DNA of 64,000 nt, taken from Eublepharis macularius. Lineage: Eukaryota; Chordata; Lepidosauria; Squamata; Eublepharidae. The first letter of the stretch is position 1; every line of letters starts with the position of its first letter. The notes under the pieces are model-generated. The model worked only from the letters and a program-made list of their open reading frames with translations, searched no databases and was not told the DNA's origin. The stretch lies in NCBI RefSeq assembly GCF_028583425.1, contig NC_072795.1, forward strand, positions 73,856,001 through 73,920,000, in the 5' to 3' direction. This document shows positions 13,029 to 23,689 of the stretch, piece by piece. The position numbers were made by a program, and so were the translations under genes.

Positions 13029-13400
13029 TGTGTGTTATGTGCCATCAAGTTGTCTCCGACCTATGGCGACCCTATGAATGAAAGACCTCCAAAACATTCT
13101 ATCTTTAACAGGATTCCTCAGTTCCTGCAAACTGGAGGATGTGGCTTCTTTTATTGAGTCAAGCCATCTCATTTTAGGTCTTCCACTTTTCCTGCTGCCT
13201 TCCACTTTTCCTAGCATTACTGACTTTTCCAGAGAATCTTGTCTTCTCATGATGTGACCAAAGTACGATAGCTTTAGTCTTGTCATTTTAGCTTCTAAGG
13301 AGAATTCAGGCTTGATTTCATCTAGTACCCACTTATTTGTCTTTTTGGCTGTCCAGCACCACATTTCAAATGAATCAGTTTTCTTCCTGTCAGCTTTCTG
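13029..13400 (-). mobile_element. BovB/RTE LINE 3' portion
   Basis: Minus-strand translation gives LKLSYFGHIMRRQDSLEKSV, then GRPKMRWLDSIKEA and SSLQELRNPVKDR, the characteristic C-terminus of the BovB (RTE-clade) ORF. The plus-strand start, GTGTTATGTGCCATCAAGTT, is the usual lizard BovB 3' end in reverse. Only the 3' part remains. It lies against a second BovB piece in the opposite orientation. Confidence 0.88.
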
Positions 13401-13429
13401 TACTGTCCAACTTTATGCTTAGTCTACAT

Positions 13430-13695
13430 TCCAATCCCCCCAAAAGGGGATGCCAAGGAGTGCAGCAACTATTGGACAATCGTGTTAATTTCCCATGCAA
13501 GCAAAGTGATGCTCAAAATTATACAATAAAGACTCTTACCGTATATGGAATGAGAAATGCCAGATGTTGAAGATGGATTCAGAAAAGGAAGAGGTACCAG
13601 AGATCACATTGCAAATTTACAATGGCTAATGGAACATACCAGGGAATTTCAGAAGAAAATCAGCCTGTACATAAGTGCAGAAGTGCAGGGTTCAC
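13430..13695 (+). mobile_element. BovB/RTE LINE internal reverse-transcriptase fragment, inverted
   Basis: Plus-strand reading across frames gives reverse-transcriptase motifs: a degenerate relative of the KKGxxxECxNYR segment near 13440, and then DGFRKGRGTRDHIANLQWL near 13572. This is a more 5' section of the same BovB ORF as the neighbouring minus-strand piece, but oppositely oriented. It is broken by frameshifts and is not functional. Confidence 0.82.
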
Positions 13696-13699
13696 AAGA

Positions 13700-16432
13700 T
13701 AGGTGGTCAAGAGCACCACCTATGCTTATTGTTTCTGTATGGTGTAATTACTCCTTCCATTCCTCCCCCCTTTGCTAGTCCTGATCAATACTGAGAAAAA
13801 CTAGTAGTGACATGTTACACAATCAAGCCAAAGATATGCCCTTTGATTTTACGAGATGCATGGGAAATTTTTTCTGTTGCCATCAGTAGCACTTAACCTT
13901 ACTTCACTTTGGCTGAATTTTGCACACTTACGTTTGTACAAGTTTTACTATCCATGTGGGATCCATATAGACAATTCCCCAAGCAGGAATGTAAATACAG
14001 CATGCATGTAATCACTTGGTAAACCAACGTTAGTAACATCTAGCCGAAGTCTGGAAAATGTCACCATGATTTTGCATATGATCAAAAATCCACAGAAGCA
14101 GAGGAACGGTAAAGGTCTCTTCACAATGTGGCCAAAGAATACATCCACAATTTTGGTAAATAGTTTCACTTTCCATTTTTGAACCTCCACTGATAATTAA
14201 ATGGGTTTCCACTATCAAGCTGTTCTCTGTAGTTGCAAAATACCACAAAACACATTTTTGGAAAACTCTTAAATGCATGTGTGACAGAAATGTCTTTGAA
14301 TGCAGCTTCTTACCAGTATTGCCACCATAATAAAAAACTTATCTATCATAAATCATAACAAAGGCAGTAATGTAATAAAAATAACTTACTTGTACAAACA
14401 TCACAAGTAAATTAATGGCCTACCTGAGTTATCACATGATAATTTACAACTTTTATTGCATGAAGTATATCATATTGAAAAGCCAGGTAAATTACAGAAA
14501 CTAAACTGAAACCTATTTCAGCTTAATAATAATTACAAAGACTGATGAACCTTGATCCTCTTCGGGCACTAAAATGTCCTTCCTGCAGGTCTCCGTGTCT
14601 ATATTGACAGAAGAAGCAACAGCATATATTTTTAGGATGCATAAGAAGTGGAACAATAGATTAGTCTGTTGGAATGTTTTAATTTTAAATGTTCAAAAGT
14701 CAACCTGATATATCTTGTCTACCCTACAAAACTTTGTTGATTCAGGCTTGTTATTGGAATCTGACACTATATTTTTCACCCAGTTTCAACATGGATTAAC
14801 AAGAGACAAGAATGCTTGATTTGTGTTCCCCCTAAGAATGTATCTGCACAAATAGCTGTTTCTGTGGAATCTGTCTTAGAACTTTGTATCTTCAGATCAT
14901 TCTTAACTGTACCTGAAGGGGGCGAATTGTTTTGGGTTCCCTCCAAAGTGACTCTAAATTCAAAAGCATTTCTGGTTTTTTATGCTTTCCTGTGGAAGTC
15001 CCTGTTTGCTTTCTAAGAATGATGAAGCCATGTATTTGATGCACCCAAGTATGCCTATATTTTTATGGTATAGTGGTCCAAGTAATATCCCACGTTCATG
15101 GAGGATGCCCTCCTTGCCTCTTCCCTCCCACTGCAGCCCTGAATGTGCCCTGGGGACTCCCTGCAGCATTTCAGGGGAGGGGAGATTTGGGGCAGATATT
15201 GGAATAATGATTTTAATTATTTTTATGTTTCACTGTTGTAAAAAGAAATTGTAATAATGTAATAAACTTGAAATTTACAATCTTTGGCAAAGCTGTCAGA
15301 ACCAATTCAAACATTCAAAAAGAGGATTAGTTCCCCCCTCCCTGAGATTCCTATGTTTCTACTCTTTACAAAATTTAATATACCCGAGCGTCCAGGTGTG
15401 CTTCCTGTCAGCTTTCCAAGGCAGTGTAGTCCTGGGCTGTACCGTTTCCTTTTTCTGAGTTTTTGACTCAGTTCCAAAGGTGCAGGCACCAGTCATTCAT
15501 CCTTCCAAGAGGGACAGAGTACTTACGCTCTGCATAACTTCTTTCCATCCCTCAAACTATCCCAATGCTTCATACATTTCTTTCTTCATTTCTTCCTTAA
15601 AATCTGGTAAGAATATAAATTTAGCAATTTTAGCAAGGTTTTCAAGTTAACCTCCATTATTTGTTCAAAACGCAGAATTATGTGATATTAACATGTAAAT
15701 GTATAGGGCTAGATCCAAGGGTCATCCCCCACCCATGAAAGGCACTTCCGTTAGTGAAACAAAACTTTCTTGCCTCTCCCTCCCGTTGTAGCTCACTGAA
15801 CTCCCCAAAAATGCTGCTGGGGGGGGGCATGGAATCTACAGGAAGAGAGTGGAGGGGAGAGCTGGAGTGAGAAGGGGAATTTGTAAAAATTGCCTTCCTC
15901 TCACCAGCAAAAAATGACTCTTGCATTCAACTAGTGTAATATAATTAACATTCCTTCCCTGGTTTGTGACAAAGTTCTTCAATTTGAACTGACAAGGCAA
16001 GGGCAGGGAAATCTTTTTCCTGGGTAGTGTGATTTCAAACTGTATTGGTAATTATTAGTCTGGGCAGTATATACCAGTGTTCTATCTTCACTTTATTCTA
16101 ACCAAGAACCTTTTAACCAAAATGATTGCACTTAAATCATTTTGCAGTAATAAACCGTTTTTCTCGCCAGTAATCAAATACAAATCCAAAGGCTGCTAAA
16201 CTGGGAACCCAGGTCATCTGGTATCTCCTAAAATGTTATAATTCCTGCAAAGCAGTAATATAATATGGCAATTTTTAAACTCTTCCTTGCCTTGATGAGT
16301 TTATAGCAGACCTTCCAAAGAAAATCTAATGACTTGACCAAAACATTAGCAGTCCCTCGCCTTTTCAGTGCTCTTAAAGGAACAGTGACCTTGTACTGAC
16401 ACTACCCTAATCTGCGTCTCCTTCTTTTGCAG
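13700..16432. other. MXI1 intron, mostly unclassified
   Basis: No exon is supported. Patches around 15080-15200 and 15700-15900 look like decayed dispersed repeats (GC-richer, with short similar words), but I cannot classify them. Open frames on the minus strand at 13948-14278 overlap each other in different frames and match no family I recognise. Confidence 0.35.
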
Positions 16433-16596
16433 AAGAAATAGAAGTGGATGTGGAAAGCACAGAGTTCTCCCATGGAGACGTGGATGATATCAGCACAACC
16501 AGTACGAGTGACATTGATGACCACAGCAGTTTGCAGAGTGTCGGGAGTGATGAGGGTTACTCCAGCGCTAGCGTCAAGCTCTCCTTCACTTCCTAG
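16433..16596 (+). CDS. MXI1: MXI1 terminal coding exon
   Basis: The acceptor CTTCTTTTGCAG precedes the exon, and the reading frame joins the previous exon through a split glutamate codon. It encodes 53 residues and a TAG stop at 16594-16596. The sequence begins [14 protein letters not shown], continues with the serine- and aspartate-rich [20 protein letters not shown], and ends [17 protein letters not shown]. This acidic, serine-rich tail is conserved in MXI1 and distinguishes it from its paralogues. No disruption is seen. Confidence 0.94.
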
Positions 16597-18530
16597 AGCA
16601 TGGTGCTAGGGCAGAGCAGATGATATCTTTGGGGCAATTGAAGTTCACGCGGCAGGGCTTAGATACAGTGTTTTTCTTCTCCAAACCACACATCAACAGC
16701 TAAGCTTCAAAAGATGCAACTCTAGAACAGTTCCATGGCCCAACAAGAGGGTGGGAATCCAACAGGGGAATGAACCACTCTCCATACTGTCCTAGTCCCA
16801 AATTCCTGACTTAGCGCTGAACCCATAGCTATTTTGAAGTCTGAGACATCACTCCAGTAGGCTTCAGTTGGACTGTGTTCAGCTGTACTATAAATGTATA
16901 GTGAAAGGTTTTGCTCAGAGATTATTTGATTGGACAGGGGATCTTAGTGATTCACGCTCTGATTCTTTCATAATTTGTCACGTCTCCTGAAAAGTGACCA
17001 TTTCTCATCCCCTCTTGTGGTGCTAAAAAAAACAAAAGTCTGTCCAATATATATGGTAATAATTTAGCATACTTGGAATATCCATGTATATGTCCCAAGC
17101 TATGGGGCAAAGTAGCTATGGTGGTAGTTTATTGGATCTGCCTCTCCTGATGAGTTTGCACAATATTTTAAACTACAAAGCACCTTTTTCAGGCTTCTGA
17201 AAATCCCAATACTCAGCTCAAGCAGATTTTTGTTCTTAACCTGAACAAGAAAACTACGAAGTTGGACAGTTTGTGTACTCTCACCAGCAGAAGCTTATCC
17301 AGTCACTGCTTTCTACCCACGGGGTTTTTCTAGCCAGCTTTGATCATTCTTACCTAAGAGTAATAACAGTGAGGAGCTCCGCTCATGCCCTGTGAAAGAG
17401 AGGTGCTGCAAATCTGGAAGCAATTCCCATTCAACTCAACTTTCCACTGGACCTCATTTCGAGGCAAGAGCTTGTGCCACATAGTTTAGCACTAGGGTAT
17501 GAAGCTGTAATTTACCAGCACGCAGTGCAACTGCTCTCTGGATTCAGTGGCTGCAGAAGTAACTCCCAACATAAAATGATGCTCCCAACACAGACAGTGA
17601 AAGAAAGACGAGCCTGTAAAAGGCCTGACGTGCAGGAATGGCACAGCCTCCGTTCTGAGCCACAATGACCTTTTTTTTGCAGATTATTTTGATAAATGTT
17701 TGTAAAAGTGTTCAGATGACAGAACCTACATGCAACAATGTCTTTTTAGAACTCATAGGCATGATTCTGCAAACGTTTTTTATAATTGACACAATGAAAA
17801 GGGACCCCTGTTACTCTGCTGCAAGGCACAAAAGGAACAGGAACTCTCCGGGGTTTTATGGCTCTTCATTTGTGTGTGTGTGGATTTTTCTTGTTTTTTT
17901 GTTTTGGCGTCCCTTTGCAAACTTTGCCATCTGGATTGCTATCCTAGTCACAAATCTGTAGTTAACAAAGCATGTCTCTCATTGCAACAGTGCGCCAGCA
18001 TGGATTTCTAAGGAAGGCCTACAGTTCCTACCTGTGCAGAAACTGTTGCTATTAACAAAACAATATTGTATCCAATGTTTTATTATTTTTCTTTTACAAA
18101 TGAGCTTTCTAACCTGCACTTTGAGGTCTTCTTAGCTTTTCTTTAAGCTTTTTATCCACAAGGATGGTTGTTCGTTTACCAAGTTTTAAACTTCGCTCCT
18201 TTTTAAAAAAAGAGACCTCATAAATGACACGTTTGACTTTTTTCACCTTTAAGTAATTTGCCTATCCCTAATAATTACTAAAGAAAAAGAGAGAAATAAG
18301 GAAAAATGCTTTATAAAACTCATAACTTATTACCGATTATAATTAATGGGTTGTTAATTTCAATCCTGTAGATTTAATTTTATTATTTTTAGATAGGGCT
18401 GGGCAACAATTTTTTTTTTTAAAAAAAGGTAACCTCATTTAGCAGTGCAGTGGAATTGTGTTTAAATGTTAGCAATGGTTCTGCTTAATAGTAGCACTTT
18501 AACACCATTAAACATTTCTGTATCTGAAAT
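16597..18530 (+). other. MXI1: MXI1 3' UTR, inferred extent
   Basis: The sequence after the stop is AT-rich and free of recognisable transposons, as expected of a conserved 3' UTR. The end is set by a candidate ATTAAA at 18507 followed by a GT-rich stretch. The true end could be elsewhere: a canonical AATAAA also occurs at 24965. Confidence 0.45.
18507..18512 (+). terminator. Candidate poly(A) signal (ATTAAA)
   Basis: ATTAAA is followed about 20 bases later by GT-rich sequence (CTGTGTTCTG). It is the first such combination I noticed after the MXI1 stop. It is not proven, and alternative ends are possible. Confidence 0.35.
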
Positions 18531-21500
18531 GCGCTGTGTTCTGCCCTCTTGGTCACTCATGAGACTTTAGAATACCCATGTTTGTTGTGCCTGGATTTTT
18601 TTTAAAAAACCTATAGGTCATGTGATTAGGTGACCCCCAAATGACTTATGTAGATTTTGTCTTAATACTGATATGCTGTGTGTGCATTTAAACCCATGTT
18701 ATTCATTCACTCCAGAGCTATTATTGTGTCATATAATATACAAGGCACAAATTTTAGAACCTGTGTCATGAAATAGAAACCTAATGCCACAGGGTTATAG
18801 TGTGTTTATAGCAGGGTGTTGTTCCCCCTCCCTCCCCATTTATTAAAGCGTGGATCCAGTTGTTTATCCATTGATCTTCCCTGTGTGACTAATATATCTG
18901 GTTTACTGCATGTGGTACTCTCTCCCTCTAGTGGCTGGAATAAGAACCCATTAGTTGTAGTTAAAAGGGAGAAAACTTTCAACTGAACCAAGAGTACTTT
19001 TATAGATTTGGCCCATTAATCTGCATGTTTGAAGCTATAGGGTTTTAGCACAGTTCTATGAGATTGGCAGAATAACTGATGAGAACTCAAATGAGTTACT
19101 TTGTGGCACTGAGTTATTACCAGCCCATAGCTAGTGATTTCACCTAATGAAAATCAGCTGTGGTAGCTCTTTTAACCTATTTGTGTTGAATGGGTGAGAA
19201 TCATAGTAGCTTGGCTGTAACCAGGCAAAGGTTTTGTGGTGTCTGGCACTTCCTGGGGTTTTTTTTGGGGGGGGGGAGAAGAACCTCAGGTACAGGAACC
19301 AGGGAAAACACCCCCCCCCAAAAAAACGGCTGTGTCCCAATGGCAGGCGGCCTGGACAGAATACTGGTCCCTTATGGTGTATCAACCCCTTATGGTGCAT
19401 GCAGATCATGTCTAGTTGATATTTCTGGGATAGAAAAATGAGGCTTGGCTGCCTAGACCACATTTTACACACACACTGGTTGATGCTTATATAAAATCAC
19501 CATAACCCTTGGTATGATGGCTCAGTGAGATACACATTCATGTCTTAAGATACAGCAGTCAGGGTGAATTTGTCAGCATCTTTTTCAGTCTGTCTTAGAA
19601 AGAAGAAAATGGCCACTCTCCTCTATGCAACTTGCTTTGAATAGTGTATCTTGCTTCACCTATTATTGCCTCTAGTGAGACAAGCAAACCACAGTTCATT
19701 GCCAGAAGTATACCAGCCTTCGGTTTAACATCAGAATAGATATGGTTGTTGATGAAACCATGTACTTACTTTGCTAAATTCTGCTCTGTGTCTTGGAACA
19801 TCCTCACAGCACTTCAGAGATCCTTTTTACATATAAATGGATGCACACTCTTCCTCTACACAAACCTTGTCTTTCTGGTAGGTATAGTTTAGGCTGACTG
19901 CTAAATGCTGCTCATAGTGCTAAAAAAGTGTAAATTTTTTATTATGATTGACCAAAATATCACAAAATAGCTTTTGAGTTCCCTGGAACTGTTCATTAGG
20001 TTGGTGATGGATGCAAGACAAAATTCACTATGCATTGCAGACTTTGGATTTGCCAACATGCCCTGGAAATGGCTCTTGCTTCTTGTTTGTACTTAACATG
20101 CAGCCTGATGAAAAGTGCTTGGGATCTCAAAAGCTTGCACTGTTCTGTGGTATTTTGGTTGATCCTAATAACAAGGTATTATACTATTTGTTGTCTTTGG
20201 AATTTTTTCTCATAGGCCAATATATATACTATTTTTGTTAAACTGGTAAGATTCTTTTTCTGAATGTTTAAAATGTTTTTAAAAGTGCCATCAGTTATTA
20301 TTCAGCTCTCAACATCTATCTTTTCCTGCGCATAATTTTTAGGTGAAGGGAGACAAGAATGGAACAAGTCTGATTTGTTTATACCAGTTAAGATTTGGTC
20401 AGTTAGAGCTGAATGCCTTGTCTCAGGTAAGCTCAGGATTTGAGTTCCATGGTGTATCACTTCTAGGGAGGCATTCCTTTCAGCGGCATGGGATTTCCAT
20501 GCCTTCCTGCTCCCTCTCCCACTTGAAATGCTGCTGATTAGGAACAGGAAACCCAGGAACAACATAAAGGGCAAGTTAGAAAAGGAAAATCTACAAAACA
20601 TATTATGTTCCATTAATGAAAATTAACTGTGGGCTCCAAGCCCATGTTCCCCCACCCCCCACTCCTCTACTATGCAAGGAATCTTCTGCTGTAGGAAGGA
20701 AAAACATGTATGTTTCGTGTGTTCTTTACTAGTGCATTAAGTTTTTGCCTCTACACAGGTTTGCACTGGAGCTCTGTTTTCTTAGTCTTGTGTGCATTAG
20801 TGTTTCATTGTGGCCTATACTGAAGTTATTTTTAAAGCCATTAAAGCCTTTCATTCCACTAATCTGGATGGAAGCTTATGGCTAGTACTTTCAAAATGGT
20901 GTTGATATACATCCTGGATTTATCAGTCTCCTGGGGGGCATCAACAGACCTGCACTGAACAGGAAATTCTATTGTCCCAAAGGTTAAAAGCATAAAAGCC
21001 AAATTGTAGCCAAATTGGTATCCCGACTTATCAGTCATCAGGAACGTTAATGTTTATTTCAAGAGATGAGGCAACCAAGTTTGTCCCCGTGCTACTTGTG
21101 AAGATCCTTTTATTTTATATATGTGACTGTGTGCATATAATACTAAGAGCAGTTCTTTACCTCACAAAAAGGTGTAGAAACAGACTAATTATGTCTGAAA
21201 AGAGAAATTGTACAACTTGCAAGAGAATTAGTGCACACAAACTCTATTGCCTACTGTAACTGGCAGCTCTTCCTCAACCTTCCAGTCAAAATTCTATTAA
21301 CAGCAGGTACAGGGACTGAGCCTGGCAGCTTCTGTTTGCAAATCATGTGCCCTACCATCAACTTGTGTTCCCTGCCCACCACAGAAATATTATGATTGAG
21401 AAGTGATAATAGAAAATGGAAACAGCTATAACCTAATGCCTGTTCTCCCCTATATGTTGTCCTGGCTGAAGCACTAGAGTGACATTAATTATAACCACAT

Positions 21501-22904
21501 TCTATTTTTGTGTCATGACTTGCAACTGAGGATATATATTAGGATATGACTATTATTGGAATGAACCACAAAGATTGTCAATTCACAATTGATTTAAAAT
21601 TCATAGTTGATAAAATTGGGATCCTACTTGGTAGTTAGTTCATTGGTCTTCATTAAAAAAACTATAAAATTCACTTATGTTAGGACCTGGCTAATCTGTC
21701 ACCAGGAAAACAGCCATTAACTTCAACTACAGCCATGATTGCTTTATGAGAAGTACAGGAAATGGTGAAACAATTATCACAGCAGCTTCCAGTATCAGAA
21801 AGGTGAAGTACTGTTTTCATGAAATCAAGGCCTGGGTATTTCATGCATAATGAGAGCCTGCTGAAAACATGGTCTAGTCTCAGTCTTACTCTCTTTACAA
21901 GCTGAAGTATTTCCTTCTCCACTTTCATAATACTAGCTGCTGACATGCATTCATCATCCTACTACATGGGATGAAAAGTTCCAAAGGATAATACAAAGAT
22001 TTCCAAGTTACTTCACTTGTACATGCTTAACAAAAACTACTGAAAACAGCACAAGCCACATTCCATGTCACTTTTTTCTGCAACCACACTGCCAAGATAA
22101 ATTTCTTGACTGTACAGTTCTCTGGACTGTCAACCATAATTTTTTGTTGCTAGTCAAATCACATGTTTATATACACAAGTGGCATTAAACCTATTCTTAA
22201 AGAGTTTAGGAACTAAAATCAGAATATCCCGTTAACATTTGGGTAAAAACAGTATGCATACCACTTACTAATAAACCACTGAAGGTGACAGCAGAGTCAA
22301 GTTATGCCTCAACAGCAAAAGTTAACAGCAACTAAGAGCTCCTAGTTTAAGATTGCTATGCACTACTCTATCATACTTCAGGTACCTCTAGTATCTCTGT
22401 AATTTAATACCCCATCTCCTTTTTACCATTTGTCACACAATATGGTGTAGATTTTATTCTGTTCCAGTACAGTGACAGTACAGTACAGCTACTATTGTAC
22501 ATGAGACAACCTGCCACAGTGGAAGGAACAGGACTGGATAATATCTCACACAATTCCTGAGCAGATGGTAGCTGTGGGAAAACTGAACATTCTATACTGG
22601 CCCACTTTTCATCCCATCATATGTTCATCTGCCACCAGGTAGAGGATTCAGTTTTCAGAAAGTGTTCAAAAAGCAAAGTTTTCTAGGCATAGTAAAAGCT
22701 GTATCCTGCACATGGCAATAGTTGGACAAAAACAGCTAGTAACTGTTTCAGAAGTTATGTGGGCAGAATTTTCCAGTGGCTTAGATCATGGGCTCAAGCA
22801 TGTGTGAAACGTATTTTTATGACTGTGCACGAAAGACGGTCTTTCACAAGGAAGCAGAATATATGCCCAACAATGGAATTATAGTAGCATCATATAACTT
22901 CTTT
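18531..22904. other. Intergenic or distal 3' UTR, no repeats recognised
   Basis: More than 4 kb with no SINE, LINE or MITE that I can recognise, apart from a G/C-run hairpin at 19252-19328. No coding exon is supported. It could be an extended MXI1 3' UTR or contain regulatory sequence. Confidence 0.4.
19252..19328. repeat. G-run/C-run hairpin
   Basis: A T-run followed by a run of ten or more Gs at about 19258-19277 faces a C-run followed by an A-run at 19311-19326. The two sides can pair over about 17 bases around a loop of about 35. It could be a decayed palindromic insertion or a local structure. Confidence 0.5.
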
Positions 22905-23125
22905 GATACATAGCTGTAGCATAGTGGTTAAGTAGTTGGGCTGCGAATGAGCACTTTGCTGGGTTGAATCCCACTACTGCCATCAGTAGTTGGCTATGAG
23001 TAAGCCATTCTCCTCATCCCCAGATCTGTTGTGGGGATAAGAGCAGCAGTGACATAGTTCATCACTCTGTGGGGTACTAGTTTATCTAGAAGAACGGCAT
23101 ATAAGAGTTATTATTAAAAATAAAG
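22905..23125 (+). repeat. tRNA-derived SINE
   Basis: The head region AGCATAGTGGTTAAGTAGTT is followed by a B-box-like TGGGTTGAATCCCACTAC. The body has GTTGTGGGGATAA and the element ends ATAAGAGTTATTATTAAAAA. It resembles the SINE at 1151 in its 3' half but has a different tRNA-like head. Confidence 0.75.
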
Positions 23126-23574
23126 ACCTAGTCTCTAACATGCGAAGTTCAACATGGCAAAAGTCTTGTCGATTCTAGTAAGGTTAAACATGACCACACT
23201 GTATTGGTTTGTAATTAGAAACATTCCTCACTGAAGTGGCAATCAGTGAGCAATGCTCACGATGCAGATGTCCTGCAGCAAAAATGAACTTGGCATGAAT
23301 GGGAAATAAAATAACAAAACCTACAAAGACATGGATCGCTCTTCTGTCATGTAAGAATTAAAAACTTAGTTACTGAATTCACTGTGAAAGGGACTTAAGG
23401 ATCATCATGGACAACACAAGGTAGAATCAAGACATTGGGCAAATATTTAATATTTAACCTGTTTTGCAGCATTACTGCACTGCTGTAGGTAATTTGAGAG
23501 TAGTGTTCGCCTCAGCAAACTATTTCATCTTTTTTTAAAAAAAGAAACTGAAATCCAATAGTTCCCTTCACTAT

Positions 23575-23660
23575 ACACCAGTAGCACCTTTAAGACTAAC
23601 CAACTTTACTGTAGTATAAGCTTTCGAGAATCACAGTTCTCTTCGTCGGATGATCTGCTT
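23575..23660 (-). mobile_element. Penelope-like terminal fragment with hammerhead-like motif
   Basis: Reading the minus strand from 23649: CCGACGA, a stem GAGAA/TTCTC closed by CTGTGA, then GAAA, then GCTTATAC and TA, followed by GTTGGTTAGTCTTAAAGGTG. The order matches a hammerhead ribozyme core (CUGANGA, stem II, GAAA, short stem III) as known from Penelope-like elements. The second base of CUGANGA is changed to C, and one pair of the tiny stem III is lost, so cleavage activity is doubtful. Confidence 0.6.
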
Positions 23661-23689
23661 CATCCCATCATATGTTCAACTGACCCACA

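Noticed and set aside
13948-14278. Processed pseudogene or transposase fragment on the minus strand
   Set aside because: The two overlapping frames have no recognisable motif and no frame-consistent similarity to any family I know.
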